Below are positions 1-11,000 of a stretch of DNA of 64,000 nucleotides, piece after piece (within the stretch, counting starts at the first letter, position 1; each line of letters opens with the position of its first letter). Source of the stretch: Steinernema hermaphroditum. Lineage: Eukaryota; Nematoda; Chromadorea; Rhabditida; Steinernematidae. Location: positions 3,906,001-3,970,000 of the forward strand of contig CM059622.1 of assembly GCA_030435675.1 (NCBI GenBank). The letters are read 5' to 3'. The translations under genes were made by a program, and so were the position numbers. The notes below the pieces were generated by a model. It was not told the origin of the DNA and ran no database searches. It saw only the letters and a list, made by a program, of their open reading frames with translations.

Positions 1-3000
1 CATGTTCTTTGCAGGCATCGTATCAGGCAGCGCAACTACGAGACCGTAGGCGATGGCTCCACGAAGACCGCCAAAAGCGATGATGAACTGATCGACTTTT
101 GTGATCTTCGTCAAGCGGCCTTTGTTGAGGAAGTAAGACAGCACTACGATTCCTAAAAGGGTCATGTCTGTGGAAGCAGTGATGATTAGATTGCTTACCC
201 AGAGCTCTGAAGACCAAACAGAAGATCACCGTCACCAAGATGAAGGCTGTATCCCAATGGTGATCACTGGATACAGTTGACAAGCCAAGGAACACGAAGA
301 TGACCGTCTCGGAAGAGTTGGACAAGACCTTGGCGAAGTAGGAAATCGCCATGAACGACTTCTCTGGGATGTTCTCTTTGACGTACTGCCTCATGGAAAC
401 GGCGCAAAACACGAGCCTAAATCCGGAATTTTCACATGGTGCTATTGTAGCTCCACTCACCCCATGATGGACGAGAATCCAAACATCTCGCCGGTCAAAT
501 AGGCACAGTAGGGCAGAAGGAAGACGAAGATCGGGTTCAGGATCTCGACGTGTTTGGAGAACTTGGTGATGAAACTGGCGGCGGCGGCCCAGATGAGACC
601 GATGCCGATTCCGCCGACCGAAATGACGAAGAAGCTGATCACTCCGTTGATGTAGTCGATAGACTCAAGGTTCTCGGCGCCGATGCTGTCGAAGGAGAGG
701 AGCATACGGTAGAAGACGACGGAGACTCCATCGTTGAGGAGCGATTCGCCAAACACGCAGATGAAGAGCACTTCGTTGACCTGAAGAGGTGATATTTTAG
801 GAAGCGAACCTCGTAGACTTCAATGGGCTAATCACGCGGACGTGCCTCCAATCATGTGGAAAACGTACACATACACGTACTATTTTCCGCTATCTCTTGG
901 GTTCCACTCTATCGTTGTTCAGTAGGTGGAGATACTCGGTAAAACCGGTAAATGGTAAATGTCTATCTATCGCTATCTTCAAATTGGGCAATCAATTGGT
1001 TCTTCAACGGTCATTGGGCGCTTTTTAACAATGAAGCGAAAGAGAACCGCGGTACGGTTATCACGACAAAATAGGTGAAGGTGAAGAACGCTCTGCCCGC
1101 TTTTTTCTGTGCTCAATTTTAATTGCTACGAGCTGAAAAAACTCCGGGCGTAGTAGTACTTAAAAATGTATTAAATTTGGCTTGAAAAATTTCCAAACCA
1201 TTACGATATTCGATTGGATATTAGAAGATTTTTAAGTACTCGATAATCTTAATGTAAACTACTAAACCAAAGAAATTTTGTGTGGACGTGCACAATCCGG
1301 TTCAAGATCTATCGCGATTGTGGTGGACATCTCGCAAAATAAATTATACATCTCTCCATTCATCAATTTTTTACAACCTTTTATCAGTTCCTAAGACTAG
1401 CTCTGCACCTAGATAGACACCATTTCCGCTTCCTTATCGTTCTCCCTCTGACGTAAAAGTCGACATCGATGTTTGCTTCCCAACCTGCTCTTTCAAGAAT
1501 CTTGAGTCATCACAAAGTCGACTAATCGATCAGGTCATATCAAAGTGGGATGATGTTTCTGGCATTTAGGTAAATCTGTTTGGACTGCACGTTCTGCAGA
1601 AAAGAGCCACCCCCAACATGGAATTTCAACAAAAAACAACTTTCATTGGAATGTTAGAGGGACAGGTCTACGACAGTTTTCAAAACAGACCAAAAAAAAA
1701 CCCGATCACAGATTGAAAAAATGCAGGTTATATGTATGTCTCTATGTCTTAACTATTCCTTTGTCGCCAGGTGAAAAAACCAAACCTGCAGTTCTTCGAA
1801 GATAACGATGACGGCCACGGGATCCACATCCGCCACAATGGAACCAAAGACGAGCAGTTCGAGAAGGGACGTTTCAACAGTGAACAGTCCCGTCAAACTG
1901 ATCGCCCACAGGCCGACTCCTGAAACGAAGTTTTACAACCTCGGCGATAAGCGGTTGTTTCTTTTAAAGAATGTCCACGTCACAGGACCCTTTGTAAAAA
2001 TGAAAAACGTACCGATGGCGACGATATTGAAACCGGTATTGAGCAGAGCGAAAGTGACGCACGAGCCGAGATTGTCGAAAAAGGAGCGGGACGGCATGAA
2101 ATAGCCTAGTCCATCAAGGTTACGGGGAGCTAGCGATGGAGCCTACCGGCATCGAAGATGAGTGGAGGGAGCAGGTAGATCATGAAGACTTTAGAGTCGA
2201 GAAAGAATTCATCCTTGTTCACTCCGGATAAACTCAAGATGATCCCGATGGCCAAACCGACGAGAATCAGGAGGGCGCTGTCGGGGAACATTTCCATGAC
2301 TTTTTTTGGCATCGAGTGGAAGACTGAAATGAACATTGAAATCGAATAATGTAGAATTGTTTGAGGATTTGTTACATCAGATTTGTCATGCTAAATCAAT
2401 ATAACATCGAGTGGAAGACTGAAAGATAAAGATACACCAAAATTGTGGTTTTCAACAACTTTCGCCTTCTCTGATCAGTCAAATCGATCAAGCTACTGAG
2501 AGCTAAGCTTTCCAAGAGCAAACCTGACCTTGGTTCATTTTGTAAATATTGTCTACTGAATGACTGATCTAACGGTGAACCGCTTAAGCTAGGGAAAATT
2601 CAATTAGGGGCAAATTTTCGTGTTTCCAAAACGTCGATCCATCCTTCAGGCTCAATGGGCTTCTAGAAACATTTCGAAATCGCTGATATGGGGAAAAAGT
2701 GAACCTTGAAGCGGAGGTCCGTTTCAGGAGGATCGGCTTAGGGGACTACGAGAATTACTTCAAAGTACTTAGATGGGAAAAGTAAAAACTATCCTCGATC
2801 GACTCGATCCTCTGATGGGGATTCGATCGGAGAATAAGATTCGGAAGCCACTTCTGACCACGTAGTCCTTTAACCTGTCCTCGGCCATCGGCCTGTTCTC
2901 AAAATTCATAAAGATTCAAAAGCGGATAATACTATTTCTGGGCTTTCGAAACGGCTTCCACATGGAAAACAGTCTTTGCCGTCTCTTTCTACCCAACAAC

Positions 3001-3379
3001 CATCGGTTTTGATTAGTACTCGTTTTTTGCCCAGAATTCGGCCCCCGGTCGGTCATAAAAGCCTTGCTCATCTGGTCCCCTTACATTCCTCGAATATTTC
3101 TATCACTTAAATGTGATTTTATAAAGTAATATAATATTTCTTATTAGTGCCTGAGGATTGACTGATGATTAGGTTCTTATCTTGTGTATAATAAAACCAC
3201 TCACCGATCTTCGCCACGCTGGCCGCCAACAGCCACAGCACAATAACGAACGGCAGTCGGATTTCATCGAAATTGACCTCGAAGATCTGGTACCTTTCGG
3301 TCTTGTGCTCGTGTCCCTCGGCCACGGCTCCCGCCACGCACAGGAGCAAAACTGCACACGCAAGGACCGGCGACCGCAT
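1..3379 (-). CDS. Plasma-membrane type Na+/H+ exchanger (NHX/NHE family), 3' end missing
   Basis: This is a sodium/proton antiporter of the SLC9 NHE1-5-like group, which exchanges Na+ for H+ across the plasma membrane. Seven exons read in one frame: 3379-3205, 2323-2147, 2105-2013, 1919-1786, 780-461, 416-199 and 152-1, giving 423 codons so far. The N-terminus is a signal peptide ([20 protein letters not shown]) followed by a short extracellular segment and TM1. Family landmarks visible are [16 protein letters not shown], the [13 protein letters not shown] helix, the ion-binding helix [17 protein letters not shown] with its conserved N-D pair, [14 protein letters not shown], and [18 protein letters not shown] near the left edge. 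The last transmembrane part and regulatory tail lie outside the window. The start is the ATG opening the signal peptide; the upstream in-frame codon is GTG. The 46 bp intron 198-153 was preferred over a 31 bp alternative because it yields the family sequence [11 protein letters not shown]. The nearest C. elegans paralogue (pbo-4/nhx-2/nhx-6 type) was not resolved. Confidence 0.93.
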
Positions 3380-3383
3380 GGTG

Positions 3384-3406
3384 ATTAGAGTGCTAATCAC
3401 TCTAAT
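3384..3406 (-). promoter_or_regulatory. Perfect hairpin immediately upstream of the exchanger start codon
   Basis: A 9 bp perfect inverted repeat (ATTAGAGTG, 5 nt loop CTAAT, CACTCTAAT) ends five bases before the exchanger ATG. On the transcript it would form a stem-loop at the initiation site, or on DNA a palindromic binding site. No function is known to me. Confidence 0.4.
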
Positions 3407-5299
3407 TGGCTTCTGCCACCCATTAGCTGTCGAAGACGGATCTGTGTTGCCAGCAGCCGAGAGCGCCGCGCTGCTGATAAGCGGTGACGTTAATCACAGA
3501 AGCAATCGGTCGCCAGAAAGAATTTGGGCTCTGAAAATGAAGGAGGAAGCTTTCGAAGGAGTTCTCATGAGGCTATTTCAGTGAGTGTTTTCCATATAGC
3601 GGATGATCGGTGAATAGGGAGTCCAGCCGGGTAGGGGGACGCCAAAGGTAATAAAGCGAAGTGTTCCTGATAAGACGCTAAGTACATGGAGATTATTGAT
3701 GGCTACGGAACGGAAAGGGTGTCCTGTGAGAAGCGGTTATCGATTACATTCCTTTGATCCGTTGTGCAAACTTTTCGACGTTTTTGACGAATACAGTAGC
3801 GAGCGGAGAGGTTTTGCACGGCTTAGGGAGAGGAAGGACGCTCGGGAGTGATAAGAGTGTCATGCACGACACAGAAGAATGCGATGGATAAAAGGTTCAC
3901 ATAACGGAAAATTTAAAAAGAATGAGTTTTAAAAAGGGAAGTCAGCACGCAGCTACAATCAGTTGGCGCACAACCGGATGCAAACGAACTCGTCGCGGAT
4001 AAAAGAAATTTAACGACATAATAGTGACTCTGTTTGTGTACATAAACGAAGACGACTCTCGATCGTAAATGTCGAGTACACCTCTGATTAAAAACATAGA
4101 CGGACAGGAATGACGTAAGTGAAGGCTAATCAAGGCATTTGACGAGAGCTTAATAAATGAATGAAGCCAAAAAAGTTGTTACTATTGGGTTGGTGTCGCG
4201 GCTCGGACTGAAGCATGAAGATTACATTTGAATACTTAGGTCCACTTTTTGACTCTTTGTTCGGAATCGAAGTGGTTCTTGACGAGCGGAACTGTCGAAA
4301 GCCTGACTACTGTCCAACATGGCCTGCCATCAAATCACCGGCTTCCAGAGGACCCCAACAAGGTATCGACACCCATCGACCTACTTGATGATGAAGAAGA
4401 ATCCGTTACCTAATACCCTTTGCCATCCTTTTCATGTTTGTTATTTTGAGGTCAAATATTGTTTATTTATTCGAATTTTCATGTTTCATTTTCGGGTTCT
4501 CGCGCCCTGCATTGTTGACAACTCTGTTGGTGACTGAACCACAGAGACCACACTCGAATATCTGCAGGATAAATTACTTGCCTGAACTGAGCTAAAGAAA
4601 CGTATAATTCTACCGAAGGCAGTGCGCAGTGTACTTATTCGTAACCTCCATCACATTATCAAATCCCGGTTTATGAGAACATGCAGAACTGTAATGTGTG
4701 AGGTCCTTCACACCTCTCAAAGTCTACTTGCTGTGGATATAGCGTGAATGAACACGATCTGCAGTTATCTACGAACACTGTGCGAGCATCGGTCGCCTTA
4801 TTTATCTTCCCATCAACAACGCATATCCGATTCAAATTGGAAATCGATGATTGTTCGAAAGAGCAATAGATTCTGCAACCATACCTGTGAGAAGATACAA
4901 TAGAAGCGTCTGAAAAATCGTGAGAAATCACAATTCCAAGGTAAGAAGATAGTTATCTTGAAACATCTGACTTTCTTGAACTACTGTGTGCACTGCTTAA
5001 CAGGCCTACGCGCATCATCGCGCATGCAAGGCAAGTTTTCGATTCTAACTGACGACGTAAATCGAATAAAAGTAACAGGTGTGACGTTTCCCGTCTCTGT
5101 CAAAATCGTTTTGGGCTAGGTCCTGACACGATCCGAATACTGTACGTCACCGTAGTTGAACAGGATTGTCACTCATTGCGCCTGATTGTTTGCTCCTGAT
5201 TTCTACGATGGAAATACTCTGAACACCGCGATTTTCAACGCTATTAGGGGTACGGGCTAATTATTACTCTTTTCAGGTTTCCATTAGGCGTGCGCCAGA
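3407..5299. other. Intergenic region with no gene recognised
   Basis: This lies between the divergently transcribed exchanger (minus) and SRPK-like kinase (plus), so it should hold both promoters. Short open frames here show no family motifs and no consistent splice structure. The sequence ATTGGGTTGG near 4185 resembles the tip of a mariner inverted repeat, but no partner was seen. Confidence 0.5.
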
Positions 5300-6890
5300 A
5301 TGGAGCAAGAGAACGCCACGGATTACGATGACGGCGGTCTGCCCTACATCGAGCCAGGAGAGCTGCTCAGATGCAAATATTACGTAATCCGCAAGCTGGG
5401 ATGGGGACATTTCTCCACCGTATGGCTGTGCTGGCACAAGTACAAAAAGAGATTCCACGCCGTCAAGATCGTCAAAGCGAGGTATCACGATGATTGCAAG
5501 GAAGAGCTTAGGGTAGGGCGCTTTCTCATCTGCTCGTGGATCCATAGTTATTTTCAGATGCTCAAACGAACAAAGCATGTTAGAGAGGTCGTGCAGTACG
5601 TGGACAGTTTCTGCATCATCCGTGATCGATTGCATCTATGCATTGTGACAGAGGTAGCAATCGACTTGAACCCAGTTTCTGATCCTCATTGTTTGCAGGT
5701 GCTCGGCGACAATCTATTGTCAGTCATCCAGCGCACAGAATACGACGATACGGACCCCAATGCGATTCTCGATCACATTCCACGGGTACGGCACGTGGCG
5801 CGCGGTATTCTGCAAGGGCTGAACGCGTTGGAGGCGCGCGGCATCGTGCACACCGACATCAAGCCCGAAAATGTGCTCTTCACGAAGTCTGAGCTGCAAA
5901 ACTGCTACGAAGCACTCGCAGTCCTCTCACTGATCCTAGAGGGGCAGAGACTACCAATGGATATGCTGTGCACCATCGCTGCATCTGCTGTTATCATCCT
6001 GGTAGATTTGTGCTCTGGATTTCGCTGTTTAATTCATCTGTTTAGACCCCGGAAAGGCAAGCCGAGCTCGAGTGGGTGAGGAGTGAAATCGAAGCGTACA
6101 AGCAGCAACTCGAGCTGATAAAACCTGAAGAATATTGTGGGATAAAAATCGCGGATTTGGGCAACGCTGTGTTGCAGGTGAGTTTGATTTGAGCGACCGT
6201 TGGATATGAAAATTGATGCGTTGGAGCGCAGTGTACTCAGAGGGGGGGGGGGGGTACTAGTGCTTGCTTATCTTTTGAACTGAGTTTGTCAAGTGGTCAT
6301 CAATCTTCATTACAAATCCGTCATCTTGTCTTACCTCCGCTCATGTGTTCTTTTTTTCAGCAGAACGGAAACTGCGAAGAGATACAAACGTTGCAGTACA
6401 GGAGCCCAGAGTCGATCCTGCGGATGGGCTACGACTATGTCGCCGACGTGTTCAGCGCGGCCTGCACGATCTACGAATATGCCACAGGGGACTACTTGTT
6501 CGGTGTTGACGACCAGGATCGTCCGCTCGAAGAGCAAATAGAGCTTTTGAGTCGTATGCGACTCGTCGTTGGAGAACTTCCATGGAAAACGTTTTGTCGT
6601 GGATTGAGATACGATGAGTTCTTCGATGACGTACGTCGGAATGCTGTAAATGGGAAATGAACATTGGTTTGTTTCAGGAAGGCCGTTTACAGAATCCGAC
6701 GAGGTTCAGTGTTACCGATCGGCCGCACTACCCTCGGCCGCGTGCTGTTGACAGAATTCTGGTTGACTTCTATGGATGGGACCGACAGATTGCCGAGCAG
6801 TTCGTGGACTTCCTGCTCATGATGCTCAAACTGGACCCGACGCAACGCCCTAGAGCTAGAGAGTGCCTCCAGCACGAATGGCTCAGTTAA
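5300..6890 (+). CDS. SRPK-like serine/arginine-protein kinase
   Basis: SRPK kinases phosphorylate RS domains of SR splicing factors. Six exons (5300-5512, 5558-5653, 5699-6001, 6046-6177, 6361-6630, 6678-6890) with mostly 44-48 bp introns give 408 residues. The N-terminal segment DYDDGGLPYIEPGELLRCKY leads into the SRPK hallmark YVIRKLGWGHFSTVWLCW. The VAIK lysine is in HAVKIVKA, the catalytic loop is the SRPK form HTDIKPENVLF, the Mg2+ loop is ADLGNA, and the activation segment ends IQTLQYRSPES. The C-lobe ends in LDPTQRPRARECLQHEWL. Typical SRPKs carry a spacer of hundreds of residues between the catalytic loop and DLGN; here only about 75 residues lie there, including the hydrophobic stretch MDMLCTIAASAVIIL, so this is a compact member. 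The acceptor at 6361 could shift by one codon (CAG CAG). The 6178-6360 intron contains a run of 13 G. Family assignment is firm; substrates are inferred. Confidence 0.93.
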
Positions 6891-7378
6891 GCTGATTGGC
6901 CCGAACCATTGTCCTATCTATTGTTTTGTACTCTGACTGTTTTACGTATCTTATCAATAATAACGTTTCACTTGAACATTTTTTGTCTTGTTGTTTGTTA
7001 TATGTTGTGCTTTAATTATACCTGAAAATGAAATTTGACCGGTGATTCTACAATGTTGGTAATTCTGTGCAATTGGATACAGCGTCACCCCTCAGCGGCG
7101 ATATACAAGAATTCCATTTTATATGTCACGCCATTCTGTCGAAAGCATAGCCACTATTCAGCAGCAGGAGAAAACAACCGATCGTTTGCTCCCTCTCAGC
7201 CGAAGGGAACAATCTGAGACACATGTCTACGCTTCTTCTAGACAGTGCCAGACGGCAGGCTTTCACTTTGACCCTCTGATCGCTGCATCGCAGTGGGTAG
7301 CTACCGGCTATCGAATTCCAGAGAGCCGAAAACACGCATTTTATCACAAAGTTCTACGGATGAGAGATAAACAGAGTA

Positions 7379-8035
7379 TCAGTAGACCAGCATCGCCTTC
7401 TTGCCGTGCCGTCTGAAGACAAAAGAGTGGTTCGTGTTGGTTCGCAGCATGTAGGTCCCCACTTCTATTAGGAATTCTCTAGACCATCCAGAGTTGTACA
7501 TTTCGATCTCGATCAGGCGATCGTTCTTCAGATGCGACCTTAGAAAGTCTTCGTAGCATTTTCCACCGTAGGTGAGAGTGATTTTTTGAAAAGAAGCTGC
7601 CTGGAAACAAGGCAAGACATCCTTCAGGCAGTCCGTTTGAGTCGAAGCCATGCGAGCAATGAAGAAGGACTCGTTAGCATAGTTCTTCAGAAGTGTCGCC
7701 ATTTCAAGAATTTCTCCTTGGGTCGCCTCGTATTTTAACGGAAAACCGCAGAAAAATTGGAAAGAAACGACTCGAAGATATTTCCTGGGCATGGCCAAAA
7801 CATCGACAAAGGTCAAAAGGGGCTGCTCTGAGGTCCCGCTCACAGGAGTTTGCACACAGTGGTACTTCCAGCTTCTGTTCGAGTAAGTGAAGTATACGTT
7901 AACGCACTTTCTGTTGATTCTGTGGTCGTCGAGCGCAGCTTTCCAAGGTGAGTACGGCGAAAAGGCCGTCGTTTCTGGGGACTGTGTCAGGATAGCGGCG
8001 ACGGCATCGCAGAATTTGAATGGAACGCTATCCAT
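7379..8035 (-). CDS. Nematode F-box-like protein (MDSVPF type), single exon
   Basis: One uninterrupted frame of 218 codons begins MDSVPFKFCDAVAAIL, which resembles the N-terminus of a large nematode family of F-box-like proteins that start MD(S/Y)VP. Such proteins are thought to act as substrate adaptors in SCF ubiquitin ligases. The rest (for example LRSHLKNDRLIEIEMYNSGW) resembles the F-box-associated C-terminal part of these proteins, but I cannot confirm a domain by eye. Another ATG lies ten codons upstream at 8065; the MDSVP start was chosen on family resemblance. There is no intron, which is common in recently expanded families. Function is inferred. Confidence 0.65.
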   Translation of the reverse strand: MDSVPFKFCDAVAAILTQSPETTAFSPYSPWKAALDDHRINRKCVNVYFTYSNRSWKYHCVQTPVSGTSEQPLLTFVDVLAMPRKYLRVVSFQFFCGFPLKYEATQGEILEMATLLKNYANESFFIARMASTQTDCLKDVLPCFQAASFQKITLTYGGKCYEDFLRSHLKNDRLIEIEMYNSGWSREFLIEVGTYMLRTNTNHSFVFRRHGKKAMLVY

Positions 8036-8065
8036 GCTTACAGCAAATCCAATGTTTTGTCCCAT

Positions 8066-11000
8066 CTATATGCACTGGGGCGATGCATTTGCAATGCGAA
8101 ATACGGTCGGACTTTTTTTTGAACTCGAACTTGGTTTGGGGATTACTGCTTCGCTGCCTAAGTAAAATGGTGCATTGTAATGACCCCAAAAACTACTCCA
8201 CAACTGAACATAAGACTCGGGCGGTTAAGAATTCTCATTCTGGACCAGTATGGCGCAGAGAAATCTCTCTTCTCAGAAAGTGCTCTGAGACTTCTCATTG
8301 ACTTCGCCAGCGACGAAACCTGCCGGCAAAGAAGCTCGATTCAGTCGCCAGGAACATCACTGAGGACTGTACGACATCCATTGTTCTCCAGTTCATCGCG
8401 CCTTGGGGGTAAAGAAACAAAAAGTGACATTCTAATGTGATCTCTATTGCGTACTAGAGAGAATTTGTTGTTCTGTCGGTCCTACCGTATCAGATTGCAG
8501 ATTTCACTGTGAAAATTAGGGTAACGGAGAGGCAGAGAGGCTGAATCCGTCGGTGTGGCACCGACCGATGGCCATGGACACAAATGAAAACATCCTAAAT
8601 GTAAAATTTCATCTAAATGTGGCAAAAATGGCAAGATTAGTCACAAAGTGGTTCATTCAAGTGATGAATACCTAGTTTTACACCAGTATCGAAATAACAA
8701 CCTAATAGCATCAAACACAGAAAAGGCTTGCAACCTTCGGCCCCTGCTCCTCAATAAAACCAAGATCCCCAGAATGCAATGCAGTCCACTGAAGGAGTGA
8801 AAACAGTCCTGAGCGTATGACGGCGACATCAACAGCAGCAGCGATCATAGATCCTCGCGGCGACTGTATTTTTGGAAACATTTGCTCAACAGTCGACCAT
8901 CGCACCATCTTTCAACTTTACACCGATTCCCGTTTTCAGCTTTCAGCGTAGAGTTCGAATCGCAGGCACCCATCGTCCCCTAATTGATGAGCACCCATCG
9001 GAAGTTTTATGTTACCCAAAACAGTGCATTCCGACTCCGGAAGACCGGCGACGGCGATGATGGATCTGTGTTTTCAGTCAATCTAATGTCGTTGTTTTGC
9101 GGCTGATTTGTGATTCACGCTTTGGCTATAAAGCGTGGAGGCCAATCAAAATAATGAAAAATACGATTCGTCTCGTATACAGTCAAAGTCCACCATAATA
9201 TTATACCATCCAGAAGGCTAGCAAATTTATGGGTCAAGTTGATGCTTTCTCGGGTATGTGTTTAGCTTATTCTCTTGACATAAAAGTGCGAAGCTAGTGC
9301 AGGACCCTATCTCGGACCCTTGTCGGCCAATCACGTTTTGTAAGCCTCTTGTACGACTCGGTCTCTGCCGAATTGGCATCTCTAGCGGTGAGTTGTCTCT
9401 TGATTAAGAAGCGCTTATCAATAGCATTGGTTCTCTTCAAAGGAACACCGTTCCAACATTTTTTGGAACTTTTTTGAAAAGAAAATTTTGTAACATTTTC
9501 CATTACATTAGCCAATCAGAGACTAGATCACGGGAAACGTCTCATGCAAACACTTAGTGCAGATAGTGTCATTCAGCCCATTATGCTCTGTGATTTATTT
9601 ATTTTTGTGTGTAGAAAGATGTAACACTGTCGTCTTCCTGTCGTCTGGAGAATAACGGAGTGCTGCACTGGACGGTGTCCTGGCGGCAATCCATCAAGGT
9701 CGCCCCTATCCAAATTCACATTTGTTTTTTGTTTCGTCATCCCTCGGTAATCATGCAAAAAATACGCGTATTTACCTTACTGTTCCCAGGGAGCGAAACC
9801 GGCTCGCCGATTATAATCGACTGTATTCAATCGGTTTCGGCTATCCTCTTGGCCATTGTGCGAGAACCTCTGTGGTTACGGTCAAAAATTACAACAGCGC
9901 TATATTTATGTTGTTTTCCCATTCATACAAACCTGATGCAGAAGACAGATGCGTTGCTTTTTTTTCGTTAGGTGAGCACAGCGGGAAGTAATACCGTATT
10001 CCTGCAAAAACAGAGTTTTGTAAACATCAGTTGGGGCTTTTTGTGTTGTAACATTTCTTAGAACACGTATCATAACCTCAGAGACGTCAACGATTTTTGT
10101 AAAAAGCAGCTGGGGGACTACATCAGGTGGATCAGAGGACGATGTTTGCAAAATCGCGGGGTTGGAGTTAGTTATTTCATGAAGTAGGAAGGTGTAGAAC
10201 TTTTGATCAAAATCAAACTAAAGAAGTCTAAAGTGATTTTCTTCCATTCTTTTAAACAAGTGGTTTCGTAGTTTGTTTTCGATTTGATGTTCCCAGCAAT
10301 TTGACTTTCGTTTACCACAAATGATCGTCCGAAATGTTCGCTTTGTGATAGTTTTTTGGCTACGTAGGCGACCCAAGGTCGCCGTTTCTTGTTTTCTAAG
10401 CCGTCCAAGCGGGAAAACCATTCTGATCTAAATTTGGAAACCCGTAATTGCATCACCGATAAAATAAAGTCGTTTTAAAGAAGCGCGAGTCAGGGTGCTC
10501 CTCGGCTTATTTTCGAGAGCCGCCCTTAAGAAATCAACTTTCATATAACTTTCACTGTTTCGATTGATTCGTCCACTGTGCCTCTAGCTATCAGTGTATC
10601 AGTGTTGTTGTTTGAGCGAGTAAACCAAGGTTACTTGATTCTTGGGGCAAAAGCATGCTTGCTATAGTCACCAGTTTCAATCCCCAACCCTGGTTAAGCT
10701 AAAGAATAATGAAATATGGGTGGTCCAGATTGGCGGCACACTTTTTGCGTCTACTTTTAAAATGCACTCAAACTAACCCGTGTACCTTAAGTTGCAGTTT
10801 CGGCGCGATTTTGTTGCACCATGATTAAATAGTCTATCCTACATTTTACTATCGCTCTGCTTCAGTGATTGTCGAAATTCGAACAGTATTGTTGTGCAGC
10901 TCTCTTTAAACCGTTCACATCGGACGGTGGCTGCCTTGGCTTGCCATGATCTTCTGGACGTGAAGGTGTTTTGAATTAAACGCTGAACATCAGGGACATC

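Noticed and set aside
168..198. 31 bp intron in the exchanger gene
   Set aside because: It keeps the frame but is too short and inserts residues not in the family; the 46 bp intron 153-198 restores the conserved [11 protein letters not shown].
8945..8970. tRNA T-arm (GTTCGAATC)
   Set aside because: No acceptor stem, D-arm or anticodon arm fits around it. Similar words near 14883, 53581, 57410 and 63416 also fail.
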